Shown here: positions 25,305-33,817 of the stretch, one piece after another
Layout of the letters: every line of letters begins with the position of its first letter
Position numbering within the stretch: position 1 is the first letter of the stretch
DNA from: Acidobacteriaceae bacterium
GTDB lineage: Bacteria; Acidobacteriota; Terriglobia; Terriglobales; Acidobacteriaceae
NCBI GenBank assembly: GCA_027323885.1
Contig: DAHVZT010000055.1
Span: 1 to 47,913 of the forward strand
Length of the DNA stretch: 47,913 bases
Reading direction: 5' to 3'
The notes under the pieces: generated by a model
What the model was told of the DNA's origin: nothing
The model's input: the letters and a program-made list of their open reading frames with translations, nothing else
Databases searched by the model: none
Position numbers and translations under genes: made by a program

Positions 25305-25795
25305 ATCTCCGTCTCCCTGCGAATTCGCGCCCTGATGGCGGCGGTTTTTTCATCGGCAGCGGTCTCCGCGGGCATGGCCACCGTGTGAAGCCTCCATTTG
25401 CGAATCAGCAGCGCCGTCCCAAGTGTCGCCAGCAGAAACACGATGCCGGGCGCGATCCACGCCACGCGGTTAAATCCGGTCCCGGTCGGCGCGGCGAGCA
25501 CGGTAGGTCCGTATTTGTTGACGAAGTCGCGCAGAATCACGTGGTCGCTGTCGCCACGGTCAAGCGCCGCGCGCAACTCGCCCTCCATGTTTGTGGAAAC
25601 CGTGCAGCCGACGTGATTGCACTCCAAGAGCACCTGGTTGCAACCGCAGGTGCAGATCATCTGGTGGCCAAGTGCGTTGTATCGGCCCGACACGTCGCCA
25701 GCGCCCACGGCGAAAACGAGCAGCAAGCAAGCCAAGGAGAGCTGCAGCCACAGGCGCAGCAGCCCACGATCCAAAATCCCCGACACCTGACGCAT
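25301..25795 (-). CDS. ccmH: CcmH/NrfF-type cytochrome c maturation protein, cysteine-rich variant
   Basis: CcmH holds apocytochrome c thiols reduced for haem attachment outside the cytoplasm. The 164-residue protein has a signal helix (about 13-30), a periplasmic domain and a C-terminal membrane helix (WIAPGIVFLLATLGTALLI). The motif region reads MICTCGCNQVLLECNHVGCTVSTNM with Cys48, Cys50, Cys52, Cys59 and Cys64, in place of the usual LRCxxCqxxSixdSna. The following helix EGELRAALDRGDSDHVILRDFVNKYGPTVLAAP matches CcmH (fv.rYG..vl..P). It lies 4 nt after the ccmF stop. The extra cysteines could bind metal or form a disulfide relay. ccmG and ccmE are not in the window. Confidence 0.85.
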   Translation of the reverse strand: MRQVSGILDRGLLRLWLQLSLACLLLVFAVGAGDVSGRYNALGHQMICTCGCNQVLLECNHVGCTVSTNMEGELRAALDRGDSDHVILRDFVNKYGPTVLAAPTGTGFNRVAWIAPGIVFLLATLGTALLIRKWRLHTVAMPAETAADEKTAAIRARIRRETEI

Positions 25796-25799
25796 TCGG

Positions 25800-27860
25800 C
25801 TAATCCCCCACGCCGGCGGCCTGGGGGATGCCTTCTTCCGCGCGTACCGGCGGTCTGCGGCTTGGTGCTGTTCCCTGCGCTGCGCTCATATTGGGAACCA
25901 GGGCCAGCAGCGTTCCAAGCGCCATGACGATTACCCCAATCCATATCCAGGCCACCAGCGGATTGATGAAGACCTTAATGATCGGCTGGTCCGTGTCGGG
26001 GTTTTTCCCCTCGTACACAACATACAGGTCGCGCTGCAGCGTGGAGTGATCGGCGACCATGGTTTCCGTCTGCTGGCTGGCGTGATAGAAGCGGCGCTCG
26101 GGAGACATCCGCAGCAGGAATTTGCCGTTTTGATACACGTTCAGCAGTTCGTATTCGCTGTCGTAATTCGCGTTCGAGTCCTGCGTGTAGCTCTGGCAGA
26201 CCAGCCGATAAGGACCGATGGACATGGAGTCGTGAAAGCCCATTTCCCGCTCTTTCGATCGATTGAACGCGGAACCAGCCAGCCCGATAAAGACGATCAC
26301 CACGCCGATGTGTACCAGGTACCCGCCATAGCGCCTGGTATTGCGGCGCGTCAACTGCACGACGGAAAACAACAGGTTTTTCCCGGTGTGCCGCTGGATA
26401 ACCCGCGCGCCGCGCCAGAATTCGCTTGCGATGGCGGTTGTGACGAGGGCCGCCAGCGAAAAAGCCATCAAGGAGTAGAGCGTCCCAACGTCGGTCCAGG
26501 GACGCATTCCCGCAGCCATCAGTACAACAGCCGTCAGTACTCCCGCCGCGGTGGGTAGAATGAAATTTTTGCGGACGCTTTTGAACGACGTGCTGCGCCA
26601 CGCGAGCACCGGCCCGATACCTGTGAGGAATAACAGAAAAATCCCGATCGGCACCGCGACGCGATTGTAGAAGGGAGGCCCGACCGTCACTTTGTTGCCC
26701 TGCACATACTCCGAAATGATGGGAAACAACGTACCCCAGAGAATGGTGAAGCAGGCGGCGAGCAGCACGAGATTATTGAACAGGAAGCTCGACTCGCGGG
26801 AGACCAGCGATTCAATCTGGTGCTCCGTCCTCAGATGGTCCCGATTACGAAGATAGGTGAAAAGGCAGACGCTCAGGGTGATGACTTCGAACGTCCAGAA
26901 CCAGGAGCCGATGGAGGATTCCGCGAAGGCATGCACCGAGCTGACCAGGCCGCTGCGCGTCAGCAATGTGCCGAGAATCGTCAGCATGAAGGTGACGAAA
27001 ATCAGCCAGACGTTCCACGCCTTCATCATGCCGCGTTTTTCCTGCATCATGACCGAGTGGAGGAACGCAGTGCCGGTCAGCCATGGCATCAGCGACGCAT
27101 TTTCGACCGGATCCCATCCCCAGTAGCCACCCCAGCCGAGCACGGAATAAGCCCAGTGTGCGCCAAGAAAGATGCCGAACGTTAAAAAGAGCCACGTCAC
27201 CATGGTCCAGCGGCGCGTGATATGAATCCATTTTTCGCCCGGATATCGCATCATCAGCGCACCCAGCGCGAAGGCGAAGGGAACGCTGAATCCTACATAG
27301 CCGAGGTACAACATCGGGGGGTGAATGACCATTTCCGGGTATTGCAATAGCGGGTTGAGTCCAAACCCATCCGCAGGCACAGCACCCTGCACCAGCGCAA
27401 ACGGGGGAGCGGCGAAGACCAGCAGCAATGTGAAAAAAATCTGAATTCCGGCGAGGATCGTCGAAGCGTACGCCGTCAGCTTGACATCCACTTTGTGCCG
27501 CAAACGCAGGACAAATCCATACCCTGCCAGCAGCCACGCCCAAAGTAGCAAAGAGCCTTCCTGACCGGACCAAAGCGCGGCGAACTTGTAGGGCAGTGGA
27601 AGAGCACGGTTGGAGTGGTGCAGGATGTAGGAAACGGAAAAATTATTGGTAAAGGAACAATAGACGAGTGCAAAGGCCGCGCACGTCAGGGCCACAAAGC
27701 TGCCGATACCAGCCCGGCGGGCAGTTTCCGCGAGCCGTTCCGGCATCGCGGTCGAGTCTGGGTGAACCGCAATTTGCCGCAGCGCCACAGTTCCGGCCAA
27801 CAAATTGTAGGCGCACAGAACCAGGCCTAGAAGGATTGCAAAACTGCCGAATGCCGCCAT
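25800..27860 (-). CDS. ccmF: Haem lyase CcmF, cytochrome c-type biogenesis
   Basis: CcmF joins haem to apocytochrome c on the outer face of the cytoplasmic membrane. The 686-residue protein has about 14-15 membrane helices. The tryptophan-rich WWD haem-handling motif is WGGYWGWDPVENASLMPW. Other family segments are LPLPYKFAALWSGQEGSLLLWAWLL, HPPMLYLGYVGFSVPFA and HAFAESSIGSWF, and a large periplasmic domain near the end. The start is set at ATG 27860: a good -35/-10 pair puts transcription start near 27877, and the longer TTG frame at 27884 would lie inside the -10. ccmH follows after 4 nt. The last 30 residues are Pro/Arg-rich, which is not conserved. Confidence 0.93.
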   Translation of the reverse strand: MAAFGSFAILLGLVLCAYNLLAGTVALRQIAVHPDSTAMPERLAETARRAGIGSFVALTCAAFALVYCSFTNNFSVSYILHHSNRALPLPYKFAALWSGQEGSLLLWAWLLAGYGFVLRLRHKVDVKLTAYASTILAGIQIFFTLLLVFAAPPFALVQGAVPADGFGLNPLLQYPEMVIHPPMLYLGYVGFSVPFAFALGALMMRYPGEKWIHITRRWTMVTWLFLTFGIFLGAHWAYSVLGWGGYWGWDPVENASLMPWLTGTAFLHSVMMQEKRGMMKAWNVWLIFVTFMLTILGTLLTRSGLVSSVHAFAESSIGSWFWTFEVITLSVCLFTYLRNRDHLRTEHQIESLVSRESSFLFNNLVLLAACFTILWGTLFPIISEYVQGNKVTVGPPFYNRVAVPIGIFLLFLTGIGPVLAWRSTSFKSVRKNFILPTAAGVLTAVVLMAAGMRPWTDVGTLYSLMAFSLAALVTTAIASEFWRGARVIQRHTGKNLLFSVVQLTRRNTRRYGGYLVHIGVVIVFIGLAGSAFNRSKEREMGFHDSMSIGPYRLVCQSYTQDSNANYDSEYELLNVYQNGKFLLRMSPERRFYHASQQTETMVADHSTLQRDLYVVYEGKNPDTDQPIIKVFINPLVAWIWIGVIVMALGTLLALVPNMSAAQGTAPSRRPPVRAEEGIPQAAGVGD

Positions 27861-28071
27861 AGCGTTTACTGGATAACTCTTCAATTGTCGCAGAGCGGCG
27901 TGGCAATCGCAATTGAGAGGCTGATCTGGAGGAACAGGCTGGAAGCGGCAAGCTCTCAGAACAGGGTCCGTTCAGGCATGTTCACAACCCTTTTTATGCG
28001 GCGAATCCGGCTCCAATGTGGCCATCGCAGCAGAGCAACGCCCGCTCCATTCGCCCCAACCTAGAATTGAG
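27861..28071. other. Intergenic region with ccmF promoter
   Basis: About 210 nt upstream of ccmF. Apart from the ccmF promoter and the decayed barrel-gene remnant that begins at about 28072, I see no gene, structured RNA or clear repeat here. Confidence 0.5.
27884..27912 (-). promoter_or_regulatory. Probable ccmF operon promoter
   Basis: On the minus strand TTGCGA (27912-27907) and GACAAT (27889-27884) are exactly 17 nt apart. The start would be near 27877, leaving a short leader before ATG 27860. It would drive ccmF, ccmH, the CcmI-like gene and possibly the exported protein. Confidence 0.6.
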
Positions 28072-28182
28072 GGATTCATTGGGCCTGTCGGACTGCGCGC
28101 CGAAGTCGGGGACGAGATTTACCTGAACAACGGAACCTACAACAACTTCAGAGCTACTTTCGGCCCAACGATTCGGTTTTAG
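28072..28182 (+). pseudogene. C-terminal remnant of an outer-membrane beta-barrel protein gene
   Basis: On the plus strand the last 36 codons before TAG 28180 encode GFIGPVGLRAEVGDEIYLNN followed by GTYNNFRATFGPTIRF. Alternating polar/hydrophobic strands, an aromatic-rich turn and a terminal phenylalanine are the hallmark of the last strands of an outer-membrane barrel (BamA-recognised C-terminus). Upstream the frame has no usable start and no barrel-like sequence, and it ends at a stop near 27922. So only the tail of a former gene seems to remain. The family resemblance is by eye; it could also be a chance short frame, but the pattern is strong. Confidence 0.6.
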
Positions 28183-28228
28183 CCCTTGGCGCACGCGGGT
28201 TCCGGATCGGGCCGCCGTTCCGGAACCC

Positions 28229-29743
28229 CTAGTTCATCGCGCGTCGACCCTGGGGCGCCGGTGAGGTGACGAAGGCTCCGCTGATCAAATAAACCCCCGT
28301 TCCCTGGATGGGGAATCCTGGGTTGTTGTTGGTGAGGATCGCCAGTCCGTTGGCTCCCCACCGGACCAGCTTGACGGGGGTGCCTATCACGTTGGGAATC
28401 GGGATAGAACCGAGCAACGTGAACTGGGTCAAATCGAATGCCTCAAGCGTGTAGTCCTGGGTGCCCACCTGGTACTGGGTCTGCCCCAGAAAATATGCAA
28501 GGTTCAACCCCCCGTCCGGAACCATTATGTCCGTGCCGTAATTGAAGCCGCCTCCAATGGCATTCACTGGAAATTGTGCCACAATATTTCCGGTGGCCGG
28601 ATCCATCACTTGCCTACCATCGCTATAGAGATATCCCGTGGAAGCGGCGTACTGCAAACCGGTCCCGAAGTTTCCAAAACCCGACTGCTGCCCGTTGTAG
28701 CCGGCTTGATACCCGGCCACAGCCTGCACACCGCTGGAGTTGACCGACAGAACGTAGAAGTTGTTCGCACTGTCCAACCCGCCTCTGGCGTAAATCGTAC
28801 CGGCGTCGGATTTCCACCGGATCGTGCCAATAGTGCCGAGAAGCACGTCCTTTCCGATCAGGTGATACCCGGCTCCCGGGACAGATGTGCTCCGGGCCTG
28901 TGCGTCGTCGTAAATCACCACCCCTCCCTGGTCTTGAAGCGAGGGCATTGACAAGGCCCCTCGCAAAACGGCCACCGTGTGAGGTTGTCCCGGCGCGGAC
29001 GCGATCTGCATCGCATAGTAATAGCCGAAAACTGGATCCGAGCCCAGCGGAATGCCGATGTCTGGGCCCAGTCCCGGCAAATGGAACCGCTGGACAGAGT
29101 GACTGCTGTCCAGACCGGCATACAGGTACGAACCGTCACTGGAGATCGACAGCTTATTTGGCGCGACTGTAACCGCCTGCGAAATGCCGATCTGCCCGGT
29201 GACGGGATCCAATGCCCTGATGGCGTTGGCCGGGGAGGTGCTGCTGCCTATCGCCGACAGATAAAGATGTTGAGACGATGGGGACCAGACGATGTCGTTG
29301 GCGAAGATGGGGACTTTTTCGATTTTGAATCCGCTGTTGCCCGACACCGGTGCGTCCGCGATGGTGAACCCCGCGCCAAAATTCAACGTGGAAGGCGGAG
29401 TGGTGACGGCGATGATGGTGAGCGTGCCGGGGTTCGCGATCGCGGAAGCGGGGATCTGCGCCTGCAACTCGGTGGAGGAAATGAATGTGCTACTGGTTGT
29501 CGCGATCCCGCCGACAGTCATGTCCGGCGCAAAGTTTTTCCCCGTCACGGTAAGCGTAAATGCGGGGCCGCCCGCCACCACGGAACCCGGACTGACCGAA
29601 AGGACCACCGGCGCTGTGGCGGAGGGCCTAGGCCCATAGATACCGGCGAAATTCGGAGCATTGCCGCATCCCGCCAGTATTCCCACGGTGAAAAGGGGCA
29701 GCGCCGCAGCCACGCAGCGAAACAGCGCTTTTCGAGGAGTCAT
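28229..29743 (-). CDS. IPT/TIG-domain beta-propeller lipoprotein (copy 1)
   Basis: A 504-residue probable lipoprotein: start ATG 29743 gives TPRKALFRCVAAALPLFTVG and a lipobox ILAGC at about residue 27. Residues about 45-125 form an immunoglobulin-like IPT/TIG domain (VLSVSPGSVVAGGPAFTLTV, TGKNFAPDMTV, TELQAQIPASAIANPGTLTI). The rest is a propeller of about six or seven blades: SQHLYLSAIG, GSYLYAGLDSSHSVQRFHL, HTVAVLRG, GTIYARGG, GYLYSDGRQVMDPATG, then LAYFLGQTQYQVG and a last TLEAFDLTQFTLLGSIPI. It ends GVYLISGAFVTSPAPQ, almost the same as its neighbour at 29847-31304. A longer frame to 29791 adds 16 unlikely residues. Likely surface-located; ligand unknown. Confidence 0.82.
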   Translation of the reverse strand: MTPRKALFRCVAAALPLFTVGILAGCGNAPNFAGIYGPRPSATAPVVLSVSPGSVVAGGPAFTLTVTGKNFAPDMTVGGIATTSSTFISSTELQAQIPASAIANPGTLTIIAVTTPPSTLNFGAGFTIADAPVSGNSGFKIEKVPIFANDIVWSPSSQHLYLSAIGSSTSPANAIRALDPVTGQIGISQAVTVAPNKLSISSDGSYLYAGLDSSHSVQRFHLPGLGPDIGIPLGSDPVFGYYYAMQIASAPGQPHTVAVLRGALSMPSLQDQGGVVIYDDAQARSTSVPGAGYHLIGKDVLLGTIGTIRWKSDAGTIYARGGLDSANNFYVLSVNSSGVQAVAGYQAGYNGQQSGFGNFGTGLQYAASTGYLYSDGRQVMDPATGNIVAQFPVNAIGGGFNYGTDIMVPDGGLNLAYFLGQTQYQVGTQDYTLEAFDLTQFTLLGSIPIPNVIGTPVKLVRWGANGLAILTNNNPGFPIQGTGVYLISGAFVTSPAPQGRRAMN

Positions 29744-29846
29744 AGGGGCACCCGATTCGGCGAAATCGTAAAGAGCTCTATCCAGTTGCACCGGAACGCC
29801 GGTTCTGCAACGGCGGCCTCGGTTTGGGACATCCAGCGGACCGGCT

Positions 29847-31304
29847 TTATTGGAGTGGTTGTCTCCGCAGTGCCGGCGATGTTACGAAAGTCCCGCTGAT
29901 GAGATACACTCCCATTCCTGGAACCGGTGTGCTTGGACTGCTGTAATTGTTGTTCGTCAGAAATGCCAGTCCATTGGTTCCCCAGCGAATCAGCTTGACG
30001 GGAATACCAGCCACGCTGGGAATAATGATGGAGCTGATCCGGGAAAAGTTTGTTAAATCGAAGGCGGTCAGCGTATAGTCTGGGCCGCCTGCTTCCGCTG
30101 GGGTTTGTCCAAGAAAATACGCGACCTGCAGCGTGCTGTCCGGCACCATCGCGCCGCTGGTGGCGTACGACCCTACAACCGCGCCTGTCGATGGATTGAC
30201 GACTTGCCCATCATCGCTATAAACGTAACCTGTCGTGGCGTCATAATGCAGTTTGGCATGCGTTACGAAAGGCCCGAGCCCGTTCTTGGAAGCAAAGGCA
30301 CCCTTATAATCGTCCGCCATTTGTACGCCATTTGCATCGACCGACAACACATACAGGTCGGAGCTATTGTCGTTTTCACCGTATAGATGTGTGAGATCGG
30401 AACCCCATTGAATGGAATCGATCTCCGCGTAGGGGGCGCTGTCCACTCCGGGCATGGAGGTGGGCCGCGGGGTTGCGTCATCATAGATCACGACCCCGCC
30501 CTGTTCCGATGGAGACTCATTCGGGACGCCACGCACAACCGCGATGGTGTGCGGACTCCCCGGCGCCGCTCCCATTTGCATCGCATAGTACTGGCCCATA
30601 CCGGGACCTGGCCCCAGAGGGATGCTGATGTCTTTCCCCAGATCGGGCAGCGTGAACCGCTGCACTGCGGCAGAGCCATCGATTCCCGCATACAGATACG
30701 AGCCATCACTGGACAGGGCAAGCTGGTCCGGCCCACTTCCCGCATTCTGGGCGATGCCGAGCTGGCCATTGGAAGGGTTCAGCGCGGTGATTGTATTGCC
30801 GTTTGTTGCATTGCTGCCCGAAACGGAAAGATAGATCTGCTGGGAAATCGGGTCCCAGACCATATCGTTGGCTTGAATCGCAACATGGGAGAGTGCGAAT
30901 CCAGCCCCCGATTCGATTGCAAAAGGCAAGCTATTGGATGGGTTGAAGTTCTGTGTGTCCAGGTTAACGGTGGCTGAACCCGTGGTCGATATGTCCGAGG
31001 CCGCCACATCTGCCTGCAATTCCATGCTCGACACAAAAGTTGTCGGCAATGCATTGCCATTCCACTCAACGGTGGAGTTCGAGGTAAAGTTATTCCCTCG
31101 CACGGTAAGGGTGAATGCCGCGCTTCCCGCTATAGCCACATCCGGACTGATTGTGGTGATCGCCGGCGACGGGGGAATACCACCCCCAGGAGGAATATAT
31201 CCCGTAAACTTGGCTCCGCCGCCGCATCCCAAGGCGCCCAGGATAAGTAAAGCCGGAACCATGGATACAGGCTTCCGCACAGTTCCGCGAAAAAGCTTTC
31301 GCAT
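29847..31304 (-). CDS. IPT/TIG-domain beta-propeller lipoprotein (copy 2)
   Basis: A 485-residue tandem paralogue of the downstream gene with the same order of parts: signal and lipobox (VPALLILGALGC), IPT/TIG domain (AITTISPDVAIAGSAAFTLT, VRGNNFTSNSTVEWNG, LQADVAASDI), then a propeller with matching blades (QIYLSVSGSNA, GSYLYAGIDGSAAVQRFTL, HTIAVVRG, GYVYSDDGQVVNPSTG, VAYFLGQTPAEAGG). The C-terminus GVYLISGTFVTSPALRR corresponds to the copy-1 end. The copies differ throughout, so the duplication is old. A good promoter lies about 50 nt upstream; the gap of about 100 nt between copies allows co-transcription. Function unknown; such proteins bind carbohydrate or peptide in some other bacteria. 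Confidence 0.83.
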   Translation of the reverse strand: MRKLFRGTVRKPVSMVPALLILGALGCGGGAKFTGYIPPGGGIPPSPAITTISPDVAIAGSAAFTLTVRGNNFTSNSTVEWNGNALPTTFVSSMELQADVAASDISTTGSATVNLDTQNFNPSNSLPFAIESGAGFALSHVAIQANDMVWDPISQQIYLSVSGSNATNGNTITALNPSNGQLGIAQNAGSGPDQLALSSDGSYLYAGIDGSAAVQRFTLPDLGKDISIPLGPGPGMGQYYAMQMGAAPGSPHTIAVVRGVPNESPSEQGGVVIYDDATPRPTSMPGVDSAPYAEIDSIQWGSDLTHLYGENDNSSDLYVLSVDANGVQMADDYKGAFASKNGLGPFVTHAKLHYDATTGYVYSDDGQVVNPSTGAVVGSYATSGAMVPDSTLQVAYFLGQTPAEAGGPDYTLTAFDLTNFSRISSIIIPSVAGIPVKLIRWGTNGLAFLTNNNYSSPSTPVPGMGVYLISGTFVTSPALRRQPLQ

Positions 31305-31354
31305 TTCTGCCCGCTTTCACCGAGTGAAAATTTATAAGGAATGTTCTGCCGCGA

Positions 31355-31383
31355 ATTGTAGCGTATCGCCTTCGGCACGCCAA
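31355..31383 (-). promoter_or_regulatory. Probable promoter of the IPT/TIG propeller genes
   Basis: On the minus strand TTGGCG (31383-31378) and TACAAT (31360-31355) are exactly 17 nt apart. The start would be near 31348, about 45 nt before the ATG at 31304. Confidence 0.6.
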
Positions 31384-31465
31384 AGCTTTTTTTCGGCGCG
31401 TTTCACGCGTGCCCGTTCCCCGCATTAACGGAGGGCCATTTTCCGTTGCACTCTCTTGCAATCGT

Positions 31466-32116
31466 CTAATTCTTCTGGGCGGACTCTGTCTTCCGCAGGC
31501 GAATGTCCCCTATGCCGACATGGTCTCGGATGTGGTGCTTTCCGCTTGAGATTACGTTTTCCGATTTGCCCAGCCATCCCGATTGCCGTCCTGAGAACAC
31601 GTCGTCCTGAACGTCTCCCACGTCCGTGCTGTTCTTCACGATTCCGTACTCAGCTGGGTTGAGACCCACAAGTTTCAACTCGCCCACCTTGACATCTACG
31701 TCCTTGTCCCCGCTGATGCCGTTGATCGTCACCTCCCCTATCCCAAGATCCACATCCAGGTCCGTCGGATCAGGCACATAGATCGTGACCGTGCCATTCC
31801 GATTGCCGCGTTTGGGCATGTGAAGGCGAATGTTGGCGTGATTGGCCTGGACCTCGAATCGCTGAATCCAGGATCGAACCTCCGCAGGAGAGACATCTGT
31901 CCTGGGTTGAATGACGAGGCGAATCTGAGGATCGCCGGAGCCGGACAAAATCCTGATGTCCCCGACGTTCACCTCCAGGTGAAGTTGCCGGCCGGGCGCA
32001 AAGCTCCTGGTTTCGGTCAGAGCGTTGGGCGCAAGATTTTTCTGGGCATGCGCCATGCCCAGGCCGAGCAGGAATGCAGCGAAACCGGTCCATTTCCTTG
32101 CGTAATTCGCATCCAT
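31466..32116 (-). CDS. Exported DUF4097-like protein
   Basis: A 216-residue protein from ATG 32116, chosen for the GGGGAGAG site 7 nt upstream and the signal peptide WTGFAAFLLGLGMAHA. The mature part is rich in beta strands: RQLHLEVNVGDIRILSGSGD, IRLVIQPRTDV, FEVQANHANIRLHMPKR, GTVTIYVPDPTDLDVDLGIG, DKDVDVKVGELKLVGLNPAE. The repeated VGDI/IGEV/VGEL and DVD.D patterns suggest a right-handed beta-helix of the DUF4097/adhesin-like type, where each turn repeats a short consensus. The longer frame to 33043 is antisense to guaB and is not coding. It is divergent from guaB with 171 nt between the starts. Function unknown. Confidence 0.75.
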   Translation of the reverse strand: MDANYARKWTGFAAFLLGLGMAHAQKNLAPNALTETRSFAPGRQLHLEVNVGDIRILSGSGDPQIRLVIQPRTDVSPAEVRSWIQRFEVQANHANIRLHMPKRGNRNGTVTIYVPDPTDLDVDLGIGEVTINGISGDKDVDVKVGELKLVGLNPAEYGIVKNSTDVGDVQDDVFSGRQSGWLGKSENVISSGKHHIRDHVGIGDIRLRKTESAQKN

Positions 32117-32188
32117 TCTTCTCTCCCCGTGAACTTCCGGCATGGTGGAGCTTACGCCATTCACAAGCTGAAAGTTCCACGGTCTCTG

Positions 32189-32217
32189 TTGCGATAACCC
32201 ATTCGCCACCTTACAAT
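32189..32217 (+). promoter_or_regulatory. Probable guaB promoter
   Basis: TTGCGA (32189-32194) and TACAAT (32212-32217) are exactly 17 nt apart. The start would be near 32224, about 60 nt before the guaB ATG at 32288. Confidence 0.65.
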
Positions 32218-32287
32218 CAGGTATGTCACCCCTGATGCATCTGCACCGCCAGCAACCGTTCCCGCGTCCTTTGACGGGTATCTCCCT

Positions 32288-33811
32288 ATGATCGAATTGC
32301 CGGTTCCAGAAGCCCTGACCTTCGACGATGTTCTTCTCATTCCGGCGTACAGCGAGGTGGTTCCGGGCCAGGTCAGCACCCAGACCCGCGTCACGCGCAA
32401 TATTTCTCTGAATACGCCCTTGCTCAGCGCCGCCATGGATACGGTAACGGAATCGCGTTTGGCGATTGCCATGGCCCAGCAGGGCGGTATCGGTGTCATC
32501 CATCGCAACCTGTCCATTGAGCAGCAGGCCGCGGAAGTCGACAAAGTCAAGCGCTCGGAGAGCGGTATGATTGTCGATCCTGTGACCATTTCGCCGGAAC
32601 AGCTCATTTCGGAAGCGCTGGAGGTGATGCGCCGCTATAAGATATCCGGCGTTCCCGTCACCAAGAACAAGAAGCTCGTCGGCATACTGACCAACCGGGA
32701 CCTGCGCTTCGAAACCCGCACCGACATTCCCGTGGGCGAGGTCATGACGAAGGACCACCTGATCACGGTCGCTGTCGGTACGACCCTGCAGGAAGCCGAA
32801 CTCATCCTCCACAAGCATCGCGTGGAGAAGCTGCTGGTGGTCAACGATCAGTATGAATTGAAGGGTCTGATCACGGTCAAAGATATCCAGAAAAAACTGA
32901 AATATCCAAACGCGGCGAAGGACGTCCAGGGCCGCTTGCGTGTAGCCGCCGCGATTGGCGCAACGGGAGATTTTCTGGAGCGCGCATCCGAGATGGTGCG
33001 CAATCGCGTGGATGCATTGGCCATCGACTCCGCCCATGGACACTCCTCGCGGGTCCTGGATGCGATCCGGCTGGTGAAGAAGAATTTTCCCGACGTGGAT
33101 CTAATGGCCGGCAACATAGCGACCTACGAGGGAGCGATCGCGCTGATTGAGGCAGGCGCGGACGCGATCAAGGTCGGCATCGGCCCGGGCTCCATCTGCA
33201 CCACGCGAATGGTGACCGGCGCGGGCATGCCGCAAATTACGGCCATTTCCGAAGCGTTCCGTGCCGCCAGGCAATATGGAGTTCCCATCATTGCGGATGG
33301 AGGCGTCAAATATTCCGGCGATGTAGCCAAGGCCATTGCTGCGGGCGCGAATACGGTGATGATCGGTTCCTTGTTCGCGGGAGTAGACGAAAGCCCCGGC
33401 GAGACCATCCTTTTCCAGGGGCGGTCCTTCAAAACCTATCGCGGGATGGGTTCTCTTTCCGCCATGGCACAGGGGTCCGGCGAACGGTATTTTCAGAGCT
33501 CGCGCGATCTGGCCGAACAGGGCGAAAGCAGTCCCGCCGCAGCCAGCCGCGAGGGCAGCGCGCAGAACCGGCTGGGCAAGTTCGTACCCGAAGGCATCGA
33601 GGGTCGAGTTCCCTATCGCGGTCCGCTGGAGGCCATGGTCTATCAACTGGTCGGCGGATTGCGCTCCGGAATGGGATATCTGGGCTGTAGCAGCATTGAA
33701 GAATTGCAGCAGAAGGCGCGGTTCATCCGCATCTCCAACGCTGGCCTGCGCGAAAGCCATGTGCATGATGTGATCATCACCCGCGAAGCTCCCAACTACC
33801 ATGTTGAGTAA
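32288..33811 (+). CDS. guaB: Inosine-5'-monophosphate dehydrogenase
   Basis: IMPDH oxidises IMP to XMP with NAD+, the committed step to guanine nucleotides. The 507-residue protein has the normal order: N-terminal barrel part ([39 protein letters not shown]), two CBS domains at about 95-205, then the rest of the barrel. The catalytic loop is [13 protein letters not shown] with Cys304, and the IMP phosphate-binding parts [12 protein letters not shown] and [13 protein letters not shown] are intact, as is the [10 protein letters not shown] flap start. The C-terminus is normal. Ribosome-binding site is weak (no clear GGAGG). A VanZ-like gene starts 6 nt after the stop, so they probably share a transcript. 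Confidence 0.97.
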   Translation: MIELPVPEALTFDDVLLIPAYSEVVPGQVSTQTRVTRNISLNTPLLSAAMDTVTESRLAIAMAQQGGIGVIHRNLSIEQQAAEVDKVKRSESGMIVDPVTISPEQLISEALEVMRRYKISGVPVTKNKKLVGILTNRDLRFETRTDIPVGEVMTKDHLITVAVGTTLQEAELILHKHRVEKLLVVNDQYELKGLITVKDIQKKLKYPNAAKDVQGRLRVAAAIGATGDFLERASEMVRNRVDALAIDSAHGHSSRVLDAIRLVKKNFPDVDLMAGNIATYEGAIALIEAGADAIKVGIGPGSICTTRMVTGAGMPQITAISEAFRAARQYGVPIIADGGVKYSGDVAKAIAAGANTVMIGSLFAGVDESPGETILFQGRSFKTYRGMGSLSAMAQGSGERYFQSSRDLAEQGESSPAAASREGSAQNRLGKFVPEGIEGRVPYRGPLEAMVYQLVGGLRSGMGYLGCSSIEELQQKARFIRISNAGLRESHVHDVIITREAPNYHVE

Positions 33812-33817
33812 TCGCGC

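Noticed and set aside
32117-33043. N-terminal extension of the DUF4097-like gene across guaB
   Set aside because: It is antisense to guaB, and a good ribosome-binding site and signal peptide start at 32116.
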